From: Axinella damicornis
Taxonomy: Eukaryota; Porifera; Demospongiae; Axinellida; Axinellidae
Assembly: GCA_963931865.1 (NCBI GenBank)
Contig: OZ007506.1
Location: forward strand, 21,546,372 to 21,610,371
DNA length: 64,000 bases
Direction of reading: 5' to 3'
Of this stretch, positions 1-12,662 are shown piece by piece. Both the position numbers and the translations under genes were made by a program. The first letter of the stretch is position 1. Each line of letters begins with the position of its first letter. The notes under the pieces are model-generated. The model was not told the DNA's origin and ran no database searches. It was given only the letters and a program-made list of their open reading frames with translations.

Positions 1-3000
1 TTAACCAACTTCACTCGGCCAGAAGGGCAGGAGATCCTCCGCATGACATCAGAGGCTCAGCTCAGAGAGTTAGACCCCAACCAAGATGGCCTAATTGACA
101 TCAATGATGTATTCTTCCTACTGAGAACCGTGTTAGGAAAGCTGTACTTCCTTCAGAATGTGGTCGTGACGCCAGTCCAGAACACCAATTCCACCTGTGA
201 CTTCACAGTTCAAGTGCAGCTGACTGATGGTGGGACCGCTGGAGAGACACTAACTCAAGTAGAAGTGTTTGTAGATATTTCTTTCACGACTGCCAACCTC
301 CAATCTGATTTTGACACCAGTACAGAGATCTTCGGTTCACTTGTGACTGGGAGAAAGAGCCCAGGGCTTGTCGGAGGTGTCGTCCAAGCTGTGAGAACTG
401 GCTCGGATGTGTTTACCGTTCAGCTGAATGCCTCCTTTGTTGATGAGGATATAGGAATGTCGGTCATCTTAGCCACCTTCGATGCTTCAAACACAACCGA
501 TGCTTCTCGCACAGCCCAATTCTTTGGCCTCCCTCCCCCCATCTACACCTCTCCTCTCAACCTGACCATCCCTGCTAGGGGGTCGGAGGTGTTTGTAGTT
601 GCTACAGCCGGCTACTCCCCACTTGTTCGCACTTCCAATACCCTCCGATCACAGGACTGCAGTGATGACCCGCTGATTGGGCCCGAGCTGAGTGTGACGT
701 TCGTGTCCCCATTCCAGGCTGACCTGGAGTGGATTCTGCTCAATATGAGAATGGGGATTGATTTCACTCCTCTCATCCAACTGTACGTGACCAACTGCAC
801 TGTGAGCCAGAACGGCAGCACCGAGGTCGGCAGCTGTGAGCAGTTTGCAGTCCGAGTGCAGACCAACACCTCCCACACACTGACCACTGAGCCCTTCATG
901 GACTACCAGTTTGAGGTGCGGGGACCTACCACCCGGAGTGCTGCAGTCCAACTACGCTCTCCTGAAATAGGTACGCCTTGTGACCCCCTCACCCTGCAAT
1001 GGGTAATGTATTACTGATTGGCTACTCGTTACATGATGTAATGAGTATGACCATGACATAATTATGATGTAATATCAATACTGACAGTTTTATGTCTAAC
1101 TAACTCCTTTCAGTAGGAGAGCACTAGGACTACCTCATTGTAACCCTTTCTTTGACGAGATTTATAATTGAATTGAAATGCCATAATGAAATTCAATGCA
1201 AACACACACAGCACCTGAGGGCCTCTCTTCCCCTGCCACTGTACTCACTGCTACTACCGTCATCCTCATTTGGTCGCCCCCTGCCCATCCCAACGGGATC
1301 ATCACCCACTACACGCTCCATGTCGGTACCATGTTGGTCTTCAATGGCTCCACCGTCTCCGTCACCATCCTGAGGAGCAGTCTACAGCCCGGAACGTACG
1401 CTCTCTTCCTGGAGGCGTACAACTCCGCAGGATCAACACGGTATGACACAAAACTGTACTGGTAGTTGTGTTAAGTGAATGTATTTCATATTTGGATCAC
1501 ATTATTGTCACAACAATATATCACATATTCATGAGTTATCATTCGGGTTTGGGAGATAGTGACCTCCTGATTTCACCACTCACAGTGTTAATGCAACGCT
1601 AGAGCTGCCACCTCCAGTCGGTGTAGGCCCTCCTCTGGTAGGCCAACTGCCGGTGAATACCCTCCTCGGCCTGGTGGTGGCGGGGGCCTTGGTCGTGGTT
1701 GTGGTTCTGCTGGTGGTGCTGGCGACGGCCATGCTGTACCAGCGGAGGAGATGGAGGAAGAAGGACAAGGGACCGTCCATCCTTTCCAGTGACTTTGAGA
1801 ATGAGAAGATTGGAGTGGTGAGTTGGTTGGGGTCACAGACCCTCCATGTTTGCTCTTCCTTTCCTCTAAGCTAAATCCCTCCCGTACAACACCATGGTGC
1901 ATTGTATGCCAACTGCATCACCATTACGTCTCCAGGAAGAGAGGCCCCTACCTGGTGATGGTGTAGACGTGCTGTTGCCACTGACTGTACAGAAGGGAAA
2001 GCACTTTGCAGAGAAGTTTACAACAGAAGATTCTGCTACTTTCTGGTACCAAGACGAGAAGGGAATTGTGAGTATACTCTGCAGTTTACGTACATTACAG
2101 TAAGCTGCATCACACTCTCCCTCCATCACTCATCTCTCCCTCCTCTCCTTCTCCCTCCCTCCCTCCCTCCCTTCCTCCCTCCTCCACAACTACCCATAGG
2201 AGCTACTCCCTCCATATGCATCTTCTGCAGACGAGTCTAGTGAGGGGGAGTATCCTCCAGAGATTGGTTATGAGGACCAATGGGAGCTCGGTGACCTCCC
2301 TCCTCCTGGAGAACTGGACATGAGTGATCTTTGGGTCACTGATGACACTGTTCCTCTCACAGAGTCCAAACGTAGGAGCAGGAAATTCTCCCTGTCCCGA
2401 CAGAGGAAGTCTTCAATGAAGGACCAACATCCACAGCACCGGCCCAACCTCCTGCGTCACCTCTCCCTCTCACGCCGGAAAGACGAGGACCAGCTGAGGC
2501 TGGTAGAGGAGGAGGAGGAGCCAGTGGGACAGCCCGACGTACACTCTGACAAGGAGATGGAGAGCTTCATGGTGCATACCCTAGTTGGCTAGTATTGAAC
2601 CCCTAGAGAGGAAGTGAGAGTGTTAGTCACTTGTACTGTACACCTGTGTTCAGAATGACAGTTGTACCACAGCCTGTTGCTAACAGAGAGGAAGTGAGAG
2701 TGTTAGTCACTTGTACTGTACACCTGTGTTCAGAATGGCAGTTGTACCACAGCCTGTTGCTAACAGAGAGGAAGTGAGAGTGTTAGTCACTTGTACTGTA
2801 CACCTGTGTCCAGAATGGCAGTTGTACCATAGCCTGTTGCTAACAGCAACACCTTGTATCTGTTGGTCACTAGGTACGTACATGGGCTGCACCCACTTTG
2901 AGCAAATTTGAGTAATGGCCTCGTACGTAGATTGTCTCCTGTCTGAGAATTTTGTGATGCTCAGACATTAATTTTTGTGCCCATCCTAGCCTCGTTCCTA

Positions 3001-5137
3001 GGCCTTCCCACCATCCAGTTTGATCGTTTACAGTATAAAAACGGAAGACATTCCTTGCAATGTCCATCCAAGGGTTGGAACTGGAACATTCATGAGGCAG
3101 CAGCAAGACCGCTCATTGTTCAGGATGCCAGGACAGGGTTGATGCGGTCTTGAACCCTCCCCTCCTCCCATCAGCCTAGGTAGACGCTGCCATCCCCTAC
3201 TCCCATCAGCCTAGGTAGACGCTGCCATCATGAACCCTCCCCTCCTCCCTTCAGCCTAGGTAGACGCTGCCATCATGAATATAAGGGTATGCACATCCAG
3301 TTTACTGAAGGTGGCTTACTGGTGCAGCGAGCAGGTGGCCTCCCAAAAGCTGGGTTTTTAAAATTCCATCCCTCAGTAATGCCTTATCACAACGTGCCAT
3401 GTCTCTCCTTCAGAGCCAGATTGCTGCTCTGGACAAGACACAGCCAACAAGAGACTCGCAGACTGAGGCAAAGAGAAGAGAATCTCAGACCGAAATGAAG
3501 AGAATGGATTCACGGACTGAGATGAAGAAAAAAGTGAGCTCATGGTTCTGTCCTGAATATGTATTGTACCACATTACATCATCATCATTACCCTGATCTT
3601 TTATCCCACCACCTCCCATAGGTGGCCGTCCCTGTCCGAGAGTCTCCTCTGCACGAAGAGCCTCTGGTGGCCACCATGCAACCACAATCATCACATGAGA
3701 CTGCCAGCGAGCTAGCCAACCGACTGAGGGACACGGTCAAGTCGGGAGACTATCGGACGCAGTACAATACTCTCAAAAGTGTCCAACCTCCGACCCCAGC
3801 TGCCCAGGCCAGGTGAGTGCTCCAGTCTTTTCCCAGTAGAGTACCTCCTGCCTAGCCTCGTTCCCAGGCCTACCCCGTTTTGGGGGTTTGCATTGACAAT
3901 AATACACGGATGCAGAAGGGCGGTGAAAAACGTGGAAGGCCTGGTATCATTCATCACGTGAGTGACGTCAGGTGGACGTAGGGGGGCGGGGCCCATAGTC
4001 GATTCAGCAGGTCCTGAAGGCTGTTCCTCACCCAGTTGGCTCGGTTCGAATGCTCCGCGGCTCGTCGACACTCTCAGACAATCTACACAACTTCGTCGGC
4101 AGTTTTTTAAACTTATTTGCAGTTGGGCCACACCCCCCCCTCCCCACGTCCACTTGACATAATGCACGTGATGAATAATACCAGGCCTTCCCTGTTTTTC
4201 GCCGCCCTTCCGCATCCGTGTATTATTGTCAACGCAAACCGAAGAACAGAAAAAACGGGGTAGGCCTGGGAATGAGGCTACCTCCTGCCTACATGCAGTT
4301 TCAGTGTGGACTATCAAATATGTACATCAGTGACATCACATACAAGAATGTGATAAGACTTGCGTAGTGTGTGGTGAGGTCACTGACAGTGTGCATTAAT
4401 GGAGCCAACTGTCCACACTTTGCTGACTTCCAGTTATTCACCCACATAACCATAGCAACGGGTCATTGAGCACTCCAGCAGGGTTGTCTTTCCTCCCCTC
4501 CCCCAGTCTCACTTGCAATGCCCCGAAGAATAGGTACCGCAACGTCCTTCCACCCGACCACACACGAGTGAAGCTACTGGATGCTGACCCCCAGGTGTGC
4601 ACCCTGTATCTTCCCCTCCCCTCCCCTCCCACACTCTCTCTCTTTAATTTCCTCCTTCTCCCCTCCCCTCCCCTCCCTCCCCTCCCACACTCTCTCTTTC
4701 CTCCTTCCCCTCCCCCCCCCCTCCCCTCCCACACTCTCTCTCTTTCCTCCTTCCCCTCCCCCTCTCTCCCCTCCCACACTCCTTCCTCCTTCCCCTTCCC
4801 TTCTACACCCTCACACTTTACTGCATTCCTTCACAACTATACTCACCTATAGCCATGAGATATCACCACATGCTCACACATTGCTGGCTAGCATCTTGCG
4901 ATCACTTCCTTGATTTCGAAACTAAACCAGTTCTTGTCCAGCTAGCTGTACATATGCCTGTCTACATGTTTGTGTTTGGGTGGGTGGGCAACCTGTTGCC
5001 ATGGCAGTGTGCTGTACAAGAGTGGGTGTATATTCCACTTCTGGTGTTGTGCGTATAGGTTGAGGGTTCAGACTACATCAACGCAAACTTCTTGGATGGA
5101 CACTCAAAAAGAAGAGATTACATTGCGTCACAGGTGA

Positions 5138-5170
<33 letters not shown>

Positions 5171-8100
5171 CATGTGTGCATGTGTGCGAGACCAGCCAAC
5201 AAGTGCATGGAGCTCACGCACTGCGCTTTTCAAATGAACCGTTCTCAGCTGATCATACGTAGTTACCTTCGCCAGTGGTCTCTTGTACCACTGCTCTTGG
5301 TACCCTACATTCCTGCTGGGAGAAAACTCTGCGTGGAAGTGCCGCAACTCCTTCACTTTTCTGCTAGCCGAGTCCTTTGGGTACAGCGCCCCCCATCCGC
5401 CTCCGAGTATTGAGTTGGCTTTTCATAAAAAGCTGATACGTGGACGGGAGGCTATAATGTGGTCACTCACATGATAGCATAGGGGAATGTGCGGTCAGTG
5501 TTTCATTTAGAAAGTTAATCAAGGGGGGACAAAATCATAGTGTGGTGAAGTAAGGGGGGAGGATGAGTCGCCTGGCATACATAATACTTGGGTATCTTTC
5601 AAGGGGTGCAGCAATGGCTCAAGTAGGGGCAAATTTCCCCCTCCCGCCCCCTCTAAATGAAACCCTGGCTGTTGTGGTTTGCAATGCCTGTGGCTTAGTG
5701 AGTTTCAAAAACACTTGAAACTTCTCATTCTTCCTGCGCGTCCCACTTGTTTGCACGCGGTTCCACATCCAGCTGCCGATTGGAGCGGATCTTTCGTGGT
5801 AACGTAAGTCCAAACACGTTGCTGTATGCTTGTAGCAAGGAGTATGGAGTGTGCTCCAAGCCAAATGGCCCATCAAGGGATGATCAATTAGACGACATTT
5901 TGTGGTCACGTGACATTACCAAACACATTCATTATGCAATGGTTGGACATATCTGTGATATGTGCAAAACAAGTGCTTGCAAATAGAATACAAACAGCTG
6001 TTCTTTAGCCTCGTTCCCAGTCCCACGCCCAGCTTTTCGTCGCTGCTTAGTACGGTAAAGCGGGGAGGGCCTGGTACATTTCCTCACGTGAGTGACGTCA
6101 AGGGTAGAAAGGGGTAGAAAGACCGGAAGTCGAACGTGGGCGTACATGGTCTCAGAACAGCAAGAAGAGCGAAGGTACTAGGTAACACACCACACGTATC
6201 TAGCTAGCGGGGGGCGACTGTCATACTCACCGAGCGTTGAACGTGTAGATGGCTGAATAACACGCAAAACGTAGCGTCTTCGTTCTGAAAATTTTGCGGT
6301 TTTTCAATTACGTCATGCTCACGTGAGGAAATGTACCAGGCCCTCCCCGCTTTACCGTACTAAGCAGCGACGAAAAGCAGGGCGTGGGACTGGGTACGAG
6401 GCTAGCTGTTCTTTTATTGAACCTTCATTTGATATGGCGGGTGTAGCAGTTGAATTAGTCTATGAACTGCCCAATATGTTGATTATGGTCTGATCGTGAT
6501 AGTCACCCATGATGTCATTGTCAGTCACCCATGATGTCATTGTCAGTCACCCATGTACCTTTCTGAGTTAATTCTCATCTAACATGCGTTGACAGTAGCA
6601 CACAAAGACGGAAGAGTTGCAAAACGTGGCAGAGTGGCCTGGGAACTTTCACCGTGTGCATGATTGTCAGGTGGACATGAGGTGAATGTTGGGGGTGGGG
6701 CCCAACTGCAAAGGAGCTGAGGTTATACAGATTAGTGCATTTGCAGTCAGGACTGGCAGTGGAACACTCAAACCTGGTAATGAGGATCTCTTGTGCTGAT
6801 TGTGGCTCCACCCGCTCTACGACATCATTCACAAATCTCCCTCATTTATGACTGCTCTTCCGCGTCTATACTTTACTTTCAATGCAAACCAAATTTTATT
6901 TTCCAAATTATCTATTTATAGGCAATTTGCCTCTGGTTTTGATCAAGTAATCTTCATGTGCGTGTCATTACATCTTGTGAAATTCACAAACCCAGCTGGT
7001 GGTTTCCAGTGCGAAAATATATCTGACGTGTTTGACGTGTTTGGGCTTCAGTGGGAAATTCTAGGTGGAATTCTTGTGCTGAACATGAAGTATACCTTCT
7101 GTGCACGGCAACCATGCCAGATACAGCCTTTGAGCATGGCCACACATGGTTTCAAGACATTTTTGTTGCCATAGCAATACAGGTTGATTTCTTGTGGGAA
7201 ATGTGGAGGTCGGTTGGAGGTTGCATGGAGGAAGAGTGTATGCTACAAGGAGACAAACATGTACTAATTACGCCTGTGGTAGCTGATCACACGCAACGTT
7301 GGTTCCAAAGTGCTCATGAGCTAGCTGTCCTCAATGATCCACAACAGCCCGGAGGGTTCAGCCAAGGGGGGGCAAGTAAATGATTGGTTTTACCACACGC
7401 AATCATACCCTGTGACGATTCCCATGGCAGTCCACATGCACTGGTGCTTTTGGTTCCAGACGTGCATGGTCCCAAGTTGTCCGTCTGTCAATCAGTGGGT
7501 CAGGTTCAGCTATGTCTGTTAGCGACAGTTATTGTCTTTTCAGATTTGATCTGCTACATGCATGAATGCTCTATGGCTGCTTTGCATAGGGTTGATCCCT
7601 CCCTCTCTCCTCCCTCCTTCACTCGACCTCCCTCTCTCATCCCTCCTTCACTCGACCTTCCCTTTCCTTGCCTCTTCCCCCCCCCCCCCCCCCCCCCCCC
7701 CCAACCTCCCTCTCTTTGTAGGCCCCTCTCTCCAATACCACTGTTGATTTCTGGAAGATGGTCTGGCAGCAACGGTCCCAGGCCATTGTCATGACAACCA
7801 ACACAGTAGAGGGCAGAAAGAACAAGAGTGAAAAGTAATCAGTTTCAATCTCACCAAATACCTATCACCTTATTAGCATCTTATTAGGCAGTGGTGGAAT
7901 GATGACAGGTGTGGTAACAAGATTACAGATGAATACCACTAAATTGAGAAGCCATTTGTTGAATGGTATGCTGCCCCATGTCATTCTTTACTAGGTATTG
8001 GCCTGACCAGGGAAGCACCCAGACCTACGGCCCAGTGACGGTCAGATGCGTCCAGCAAAAGTGAGTGAAAACGTAGTCTATGGAGGTAGACCTCTCTCAC

Positions 8101-10004
8101 GGCACAGGAAGTTGTCATACCTGAACTTCCAGCCCTGTAATAGGTAGTTACAGAAGTTACCAAATAAGGAGTGAATGTAACCATGACAACAGTTACTATC
8201 CGTCGGCTACCCATGTAGGAAACACAATGGCTTCACAGAGTCCAAGCTGCTTGTCTCCATGGAGGGGAGTTCTGAGAAGCGACATCTGACCCACTACCAC
8301 TACACCATGTGGCCTGATTTCGGGAATCCACCTGTTTCTGGATTCCTGGACATGGTGCATAAAGTGGGAGGGTCCGTCAAGGGGAAGCCAATTGTGGTGC
8401 ACTGCAGTGCCGGCCTGGGGAGGACAGGTGTGTTTGTTACCGTGCACACAGCTCTGGAGTGCCACAGAGCGAAAGACAGGGTTGAGATTGAAGCCATTGT
8501 GAGCAGGCTCCGGCAGCAGCGGCAAGGGATGATACAGACTTTGGACCAGTACCGCTTCTGCTTTGATTCAGTTGCTAAAGCATTGTTGCCAGAACAACTA
8601 CCCCGGACCGAGTCCGAGCCCACAAGGCGACCAAGAGTGAAGGAGGCAAGACCCTTCTCGGAGCCCCCTTCAGACCAGGACACTCCAAGAACAAGAAGAC
8701 GCAAGCTGTATCTTCAGCATGCCATTCCGCCACCTCCCCCGTATCCACCACCACCCTCTGACTCAGAAGACGAATCAAAACTTGCCGACACACCTCCCAC
8801 CAGTCCCCCTCCACCTAGCACCTCCCCACCTCCCCCACTAACTCCTGAGACCACACCTGTTAAAGTGCCCGCAATACCTGTTAAACTTCCCACAACACCT
8901 GATAAAGTTCCCACAACTCCCCCTGAGATTGTCATCATTCCACTGACCCGGAGACCCTCCGAGGAATCTGACGACACTTTGTTACAGAGGAAACAAGCAG
9001 AACTGGAAGAAGATGTGCCTCCCAAAGAAGACGAAAAGACAATTGAAAAGAAATCTTCAAAGACAGCAGATAAGCAAAGGAGAGACTCACCCCCGGAAAA
9101 AGCTCCCAAGAAGGAAACCATTCCAGCGAAGGTACCTCCTTCTGGCAGCAGAAAAGACGAGAAGACGTCCAGCATCACAAGAAAGACAGAGCCTCAAAGG
9201 CCGACCAAACCACAGCAGAGAAAGCCATTGGCTGGAACCAAACCAAAACCACGACCAACTTCATCTGCTAAGAAAGAAAAAGAGGTACTAGAAACATTTG
9301 CAGGCTTTGAAATGCCTGAATTTTCTCAGGAGGTAGAGGAAGAACCAATTGGATTTGAAATAGGAGATGATCAGGTCCTCAGCTCAAAGCCATACAAGAA
9401 ACCAGAAAAGAAACCAACTCCACGTTGGCAACCGTTGCAGCAGGCTAAGGCTCCAGCTGCTCCAAGACCCCAGAGAAAGCTGCCTCCACCCAAAGTGGCA
9501 CATCCTGCTATCAACAGAGGTACTGAGGAGGATAAGTCTCCTCCCCAGAAGATTGGCAAGCTGGTCATACCAGCAGCATTCGGTGGAATAGAGGGAAAGC
9601 CAGAGGACAGGACTACTGCTCGTCCCATCCCTTCGCCTGTTAACGAGAGACAGGTCCCTCCACAAGTGGAGAGAGAAACTGAACAACCTCCTTCTCCTCC
9701 ATCTTTCTTGAGGAGGAGCCAGCCCCCAGAGAAGCCTCCCACACGTGAGAGTGGAGGCCAAACCCCACCAATACTGAGGATGATACGACAGATTGAGAAG
9801 GGATCCCCCTCTCCCTCTCCCACCCCCTCACCCTCACACTCCCCCGTTCACAAAACACAGGTCAGACCCGCTGAGGAAACAGCGCCTGTGGAAAAGCCAA
9901 AGGAGAAGCCTGTCACTAAACCTCCATCAAAAACGGAGGAAGCCTCCCCTGCAGCCTCGGGCAATGTTGCGAGACTGCTAGCTAGATTCCAAGGCGGACA
10001 GTAA
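1..10004 (+). CDS. Receptor-type protein tyrosine phosphatase (5' partial)
   Basis: Dephosphorylates phosphotyrosine at the inner face of the plasma membrane. Phase-consistent exons: <1-970, 1212-1440, 1586-1817, 1936-2067, 2200-about 2502, 3414-3533, 3622-3812, 4507-4594, 5059-5133, 7722-7834, 7995-8060, 8219-10004. The extracellular part has one EF-hand/dockerin-like loop (DPNQDGLIDINDV, near 75-110) and an FN3 domain (exon 1212-1440). A transmembrane helix lies near 1655-1735, followed by basic residues. The single phosphatase domain has KNRYRNVLP, DYINANF, the WPD loop, HCSAGLGRTG and the QTLDQY Q-loop, so all catalytic residues are present. A Pro/Lys-rich tail of about 470 residues follows. 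No second (D2) phosphatase domain is seen. Weak point: the exon from 2200 reads on to a stop at 2592, and only a modest donor at 2503 links it in phase to 3414. Two adjacent genes (a receptor ending at 2592, and a phosphatase starting at ATG 3399) remain possible. Confidence 0.72.
2607..2846. repeat. 80-bp tandem repeat, three copies
   Basis: Three near-identical 80-bp units start at 2607, 2687 and 2767, with few substitutions. They lie directly after the stop codon at 2592, between the receptor-like and phosphatase-like halves of the gene model. Confidence 0.95.
3150..3278. repeat. Short tandem repeat around CAGCCTAGGTAGACGCTGCC
   Basis: Three copies of a roughly 40-45 bp unit containing CAGCCTAGGTAGACGCTGCC. 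They are intronic or intergenic, depending on whether the phosphatase model is one gene or two. A fragment with tips of the 9-bp-duplication element family lies just upstream, near 2990. Confidence 0.85.
3853..4280. mobile_element. Foldback MITE, 428 bp, 9-bp target duplication
   Basis: Begins TAGCCTCGTTCCCAGGCC and ends with the imperfect reverse complement. The inverted arms extend inward past the CCCCGTTTT and GCATTGACAATAATACACGG segments. The flanks are identical 9-mers, CCTCCTGCC at 3844-3852 and 4281-4289, as expected for a target-site duplication. There is no open frame, so the element is non-autonomous. It lies in an intron of the phosphatase gene. Nine-bp duplications are typical of Mutator-like elements, but that assignment is inference. 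Confidence 0.85.
6006..6404. mobile_element. Foldback MITE, 399 bp, 9-bp target duplication
   Basis: Same family as 3853-4280. It starts TAGCCTCGTTCCCAG, ends GTACGAGGCTA and has long inverted arms (for example CGGTAAAGCGGGGAGGGCC near 6052 and its complement near 6340). Identical flanks GCTGTTCTT lie at 5997-6005 and 6405-6413. It sits in the large phosphatase intron (5134-7721). Confidence 0.87.
6501..6555. repeat. 22-bp tandem repeat, about 2.5 copies
   Basis: The unit AGTCACCCATGATGTCATTG plus TC starts at 6501, 6523 and 6545. Intronic. Confidence 0.9.
6588..6885. mobile_element. Degraded copy of the foldback MITE family
   Basis: GTTGACAGTAGCACACAAAG..., the AACGTGGCAGAGTGGCCTGG segment, CAGGTGGACATGAGG and GGGCCCAACTGCAAA follow in the same order as the reverse complement of the right arm of the 3853-4280 element. 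The other end carries the CTTCCGCGTCTATAC and CAATGCAAACC arm. The outer tips are lost and no target duplication is visible. Confidence 0.6.
7677..7702. repeat. Pure poly-C tract (26 C)
   Basis: Twenty-six uninterrupted C residues lie inside the polypyrimidine tract before the acceptor of exon 7722-7834. Confidence 0.95.
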
Positions 10005-11016
10005 ATTTTTGTGTACTCTATATAGTTTATAGTTTTGTGCAGGTATATAATTATGGCTGTCTCTTAGCAACCATTTCTCATAGCAACCTCTCAGCTCAAA
10101 CGTTCAGAATGTAAAGCTTCTTTATTGCAGAGTCTATAACCATTACATGTTGCATATTGTGGTTGCCAGTGAACGTCATTAGGTCAGTTCAGAGGTCAAG
10201 AGGTGATCTCATTATTACGCAATCGCATACCCAGCAAGGCTTCGCTTTCCCTGGTACTACTCTAGATCAAAGGCGGGAAGCCAAGCGACTGTCAAATACA
10301 AGTGCCAAGCACTACAGACCTGATATTCATTGGCAGTAGCGTGTGAGCAACCGCCCCCTTTAGAAATGAGACCACTCTTAATAATTATCATCCATATCAT
10401 GAATATATGATATAGGGGAGTACTATGGGCTGGCTGGCTGGGAACACCAGCATGAGAATTCAAACGGGTTTTTGGCAGATAGCTAACCTCAATTTGCAAA
10501 TACAGGAGGTTCAGAAGGTAAACACTTTGACCAAAGCAAACTGTCCGGCAGAGAACGTACAATATTAACTGCACTCCATACAACATCTAAAAAATGTCAT
10601 TACAAAATATATAAACTGCATGCTGTGATGTGCAGGACGACATGGACGAAAAGGCTTCCACAATTTGACACAGCAACAAACAGAGAAAGTACAATGGCAT
10701 CACATGAATAGTGTGGGTAACTTCTTGGTATGGACTACAAAGCTATACCTGCCCAGGGTTTGAAAATTAATGCGTTACCGGTACTCTACATGCACACAAA
10801 CAAAGATTCTGCTTTGAAAAACATTTGAGCAAAGGATTGTCATACAAACTGTTCGAATGTAGTTTCAAAAGTCATGAGCTAAAGTTACTGTTGTAGCACA
10901 GGTCTCGTGTGGTCTGGCCACTCATATAAAATTGGTGTTCATAAGTGGGAGGGGTTATTTATTAAACCATTGGTGAAAGAGCAAATATGAGACAATGACC
11001 ACAGCACAGAACAAGG
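10005..11016. other. Convergent intergenic region
   Basis: Lies between the phosphatase stop at 10004 (+) and the FoxO stop at 11017 (-). It is AT-rich with no supported coding exon and presumably holds both 3' UTRs. A minus-strand AATAAA (TTTATT on the plus strand, 10958-10963), about 55 bp beyond the FoxO stop, is the likely FoxO polyadenylation signal. Confidence 0.6.
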
Positions 11017-12662
11017 TCACCACATGCTGTTGGCAGACGTTGGGTGTCCATACATTGCCAGTGACTCACCCAGCACTGCAGAGGTAAGTGTCGGATCACT
11101 GGGGGCAGATGCTGGCTGCTCGAATTGGAAGTCCAGTTCACCATTGCTGAACTCCATTTCGCTCTGAATGATGGTATCCATGTCACACTCGAAGCCGGTA
11201 TTGAAGAGATTAACGTCAAGGTCAGGTGGAAACCTGCTTGCTAGGTTAACCGCGACAGGCTCGGAACCAGAACGTGGCCGCTTCATGTCAGCCGCAAGGC
11301 TGATGTGTAGGGGGTGGGTGCCACTGCGTGTGGGGGTGCAGCACATGGGTCTGTAGGATTGGGGGGGTGTATGAACCAAATGCTCCTCATAGGTAGGCGG
11401 AGGGGGGATTGAGGGATCTGGGATGTCCGTGTCTGAGAAGCAAGTGCTGCTTGAGTACCCAGACGAGTCAACGGGACCATTGAATGTGAATATTGGGTGT
11501 GGACTGTGTGGTTTTGTTAAGGCCTGTAGGCGGGGAGAGTTGAGGGAAGAGAGAGAGGAGGAACTACCCATGCCGTCTCTTGAAGGTCGAAGATTAAGCT
11601 GTGCAAACATGTCGAGACAGGCCGAGTCTCCTGTCTCAGGTGTGTGAGGATCTCCGTCCAGAAGTGATGAGTTGGATCCACTGAATAAGTTGGCAGGCTG
11701 TTGATCGATACTCTGTGGGGATATCAGCGGGGAGACGGGGGTGACGTTCCTACTGTTGCGCTGCAAGACGGGGGACTGCAGCACAGGTGAGTAGCACGGG
11801 GACAGATCAGACCCAGTAGGGGAGGGGCACGATGGGTTTGGGCTCCATGGGGGCTGCAATAGAGGTTGGACCGATGTGGGGCTATTACATGGACTGCTGA
11901 GTATGTCGCTAGAGGGTGATACCCTCGTGACCTTCTTTCCTTTGGTTCGCTTTTCCTTCTTTCTTGATTTTGGAGAGGGTGTGTTGGTATTGTCAACAGA
12001 GTGCGATCTCCGGCGGCTGGTTCTCCCTGACTTTGCATCCAAGTTGACTGTCCACCAGCTACTCTTGCCCGAGGAATCGTTCTGAACTTTCACAAAGCGG
12101 TTGTGAAGTGATAGGTTGTGTCTGACCGAATTCTGAGAGGGAGAGAGACAGAGAGAAGGGGGTTAATGAATAATGGATTGTGGTTGACCTCAACCTCTTG
12201 ATCATACTTCACAGACACACCTACAAACAAAAAAGAGCTCTGTCTTATGTATACTTATTTGTGTGTACATGTGCTAGTGTGTATGCGTGAGTGTACCTTC
12301 CATCCCGCTGTGGACGGGCTGCTGGCCTTGTCATTAAAGTAGGGCACGTTCTGCACAATCCAGTCATATATTTCTGCCAAGGTAAGCCTCTTTTCAGGTG
12401 ACGTCAAGATAGCTTGAGTGATCAGCTCAGCGTAAGACATGTTCCCCCACGCGTTTCTCATCTTCTTAGTCGGTTCGGACTTGCATGTCCGTATCTGTGG
12501 GATAGGCGATTCACATTCCGGCGTCTCTCTCTTCACAGTGACAGGTCCGTGGCCGTGCTCCCCGGATTCAAGATCTAGCTGTGCTGGATCCTGAAGCGGC
12601 CAAGTGCTAGAGCGGGACCTGGCTAAATCGCGATCAATGGGCTCGAAAGAGTACGGATCCAT
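11017..12662 (-). CDS. FOXO: Forkhead box O transcription factor
   Basis: Transcription factor downstream of insulin/PI3K-Akt signalling that shuttles between nucleus and cytoplasm. Two coding exons: 12662-12297 and 12132-11017 (493 residues), joined in phase 0 inside the forkhead domain (residues about 66-160). The domain contains [23 protein letters not shown] and the recognition-helix stretch [17 protein letters not shown]. Both main Akt sites are visible: RSRSSTWPL (Thr20) and RRRSHSVDN (Ser167, just after the forkhead domain). The long Ser/Pro-rich tail ends with an acidic segment ([13 protein letters not shown]...LDFQFE) matching the FoxO transactivation motif. FoxO class is favoured over other Fox classes because the Akt sites and this motif occur together. 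It is head to head with the PARP gene. Confidence 0.95.

Noticed and set aside
6800..7400. Frames of 110-124 codons in the large phosphatase intron
   Set aside because: No start context, domain or splice support. Part of the stretch is a decayed mini-element.
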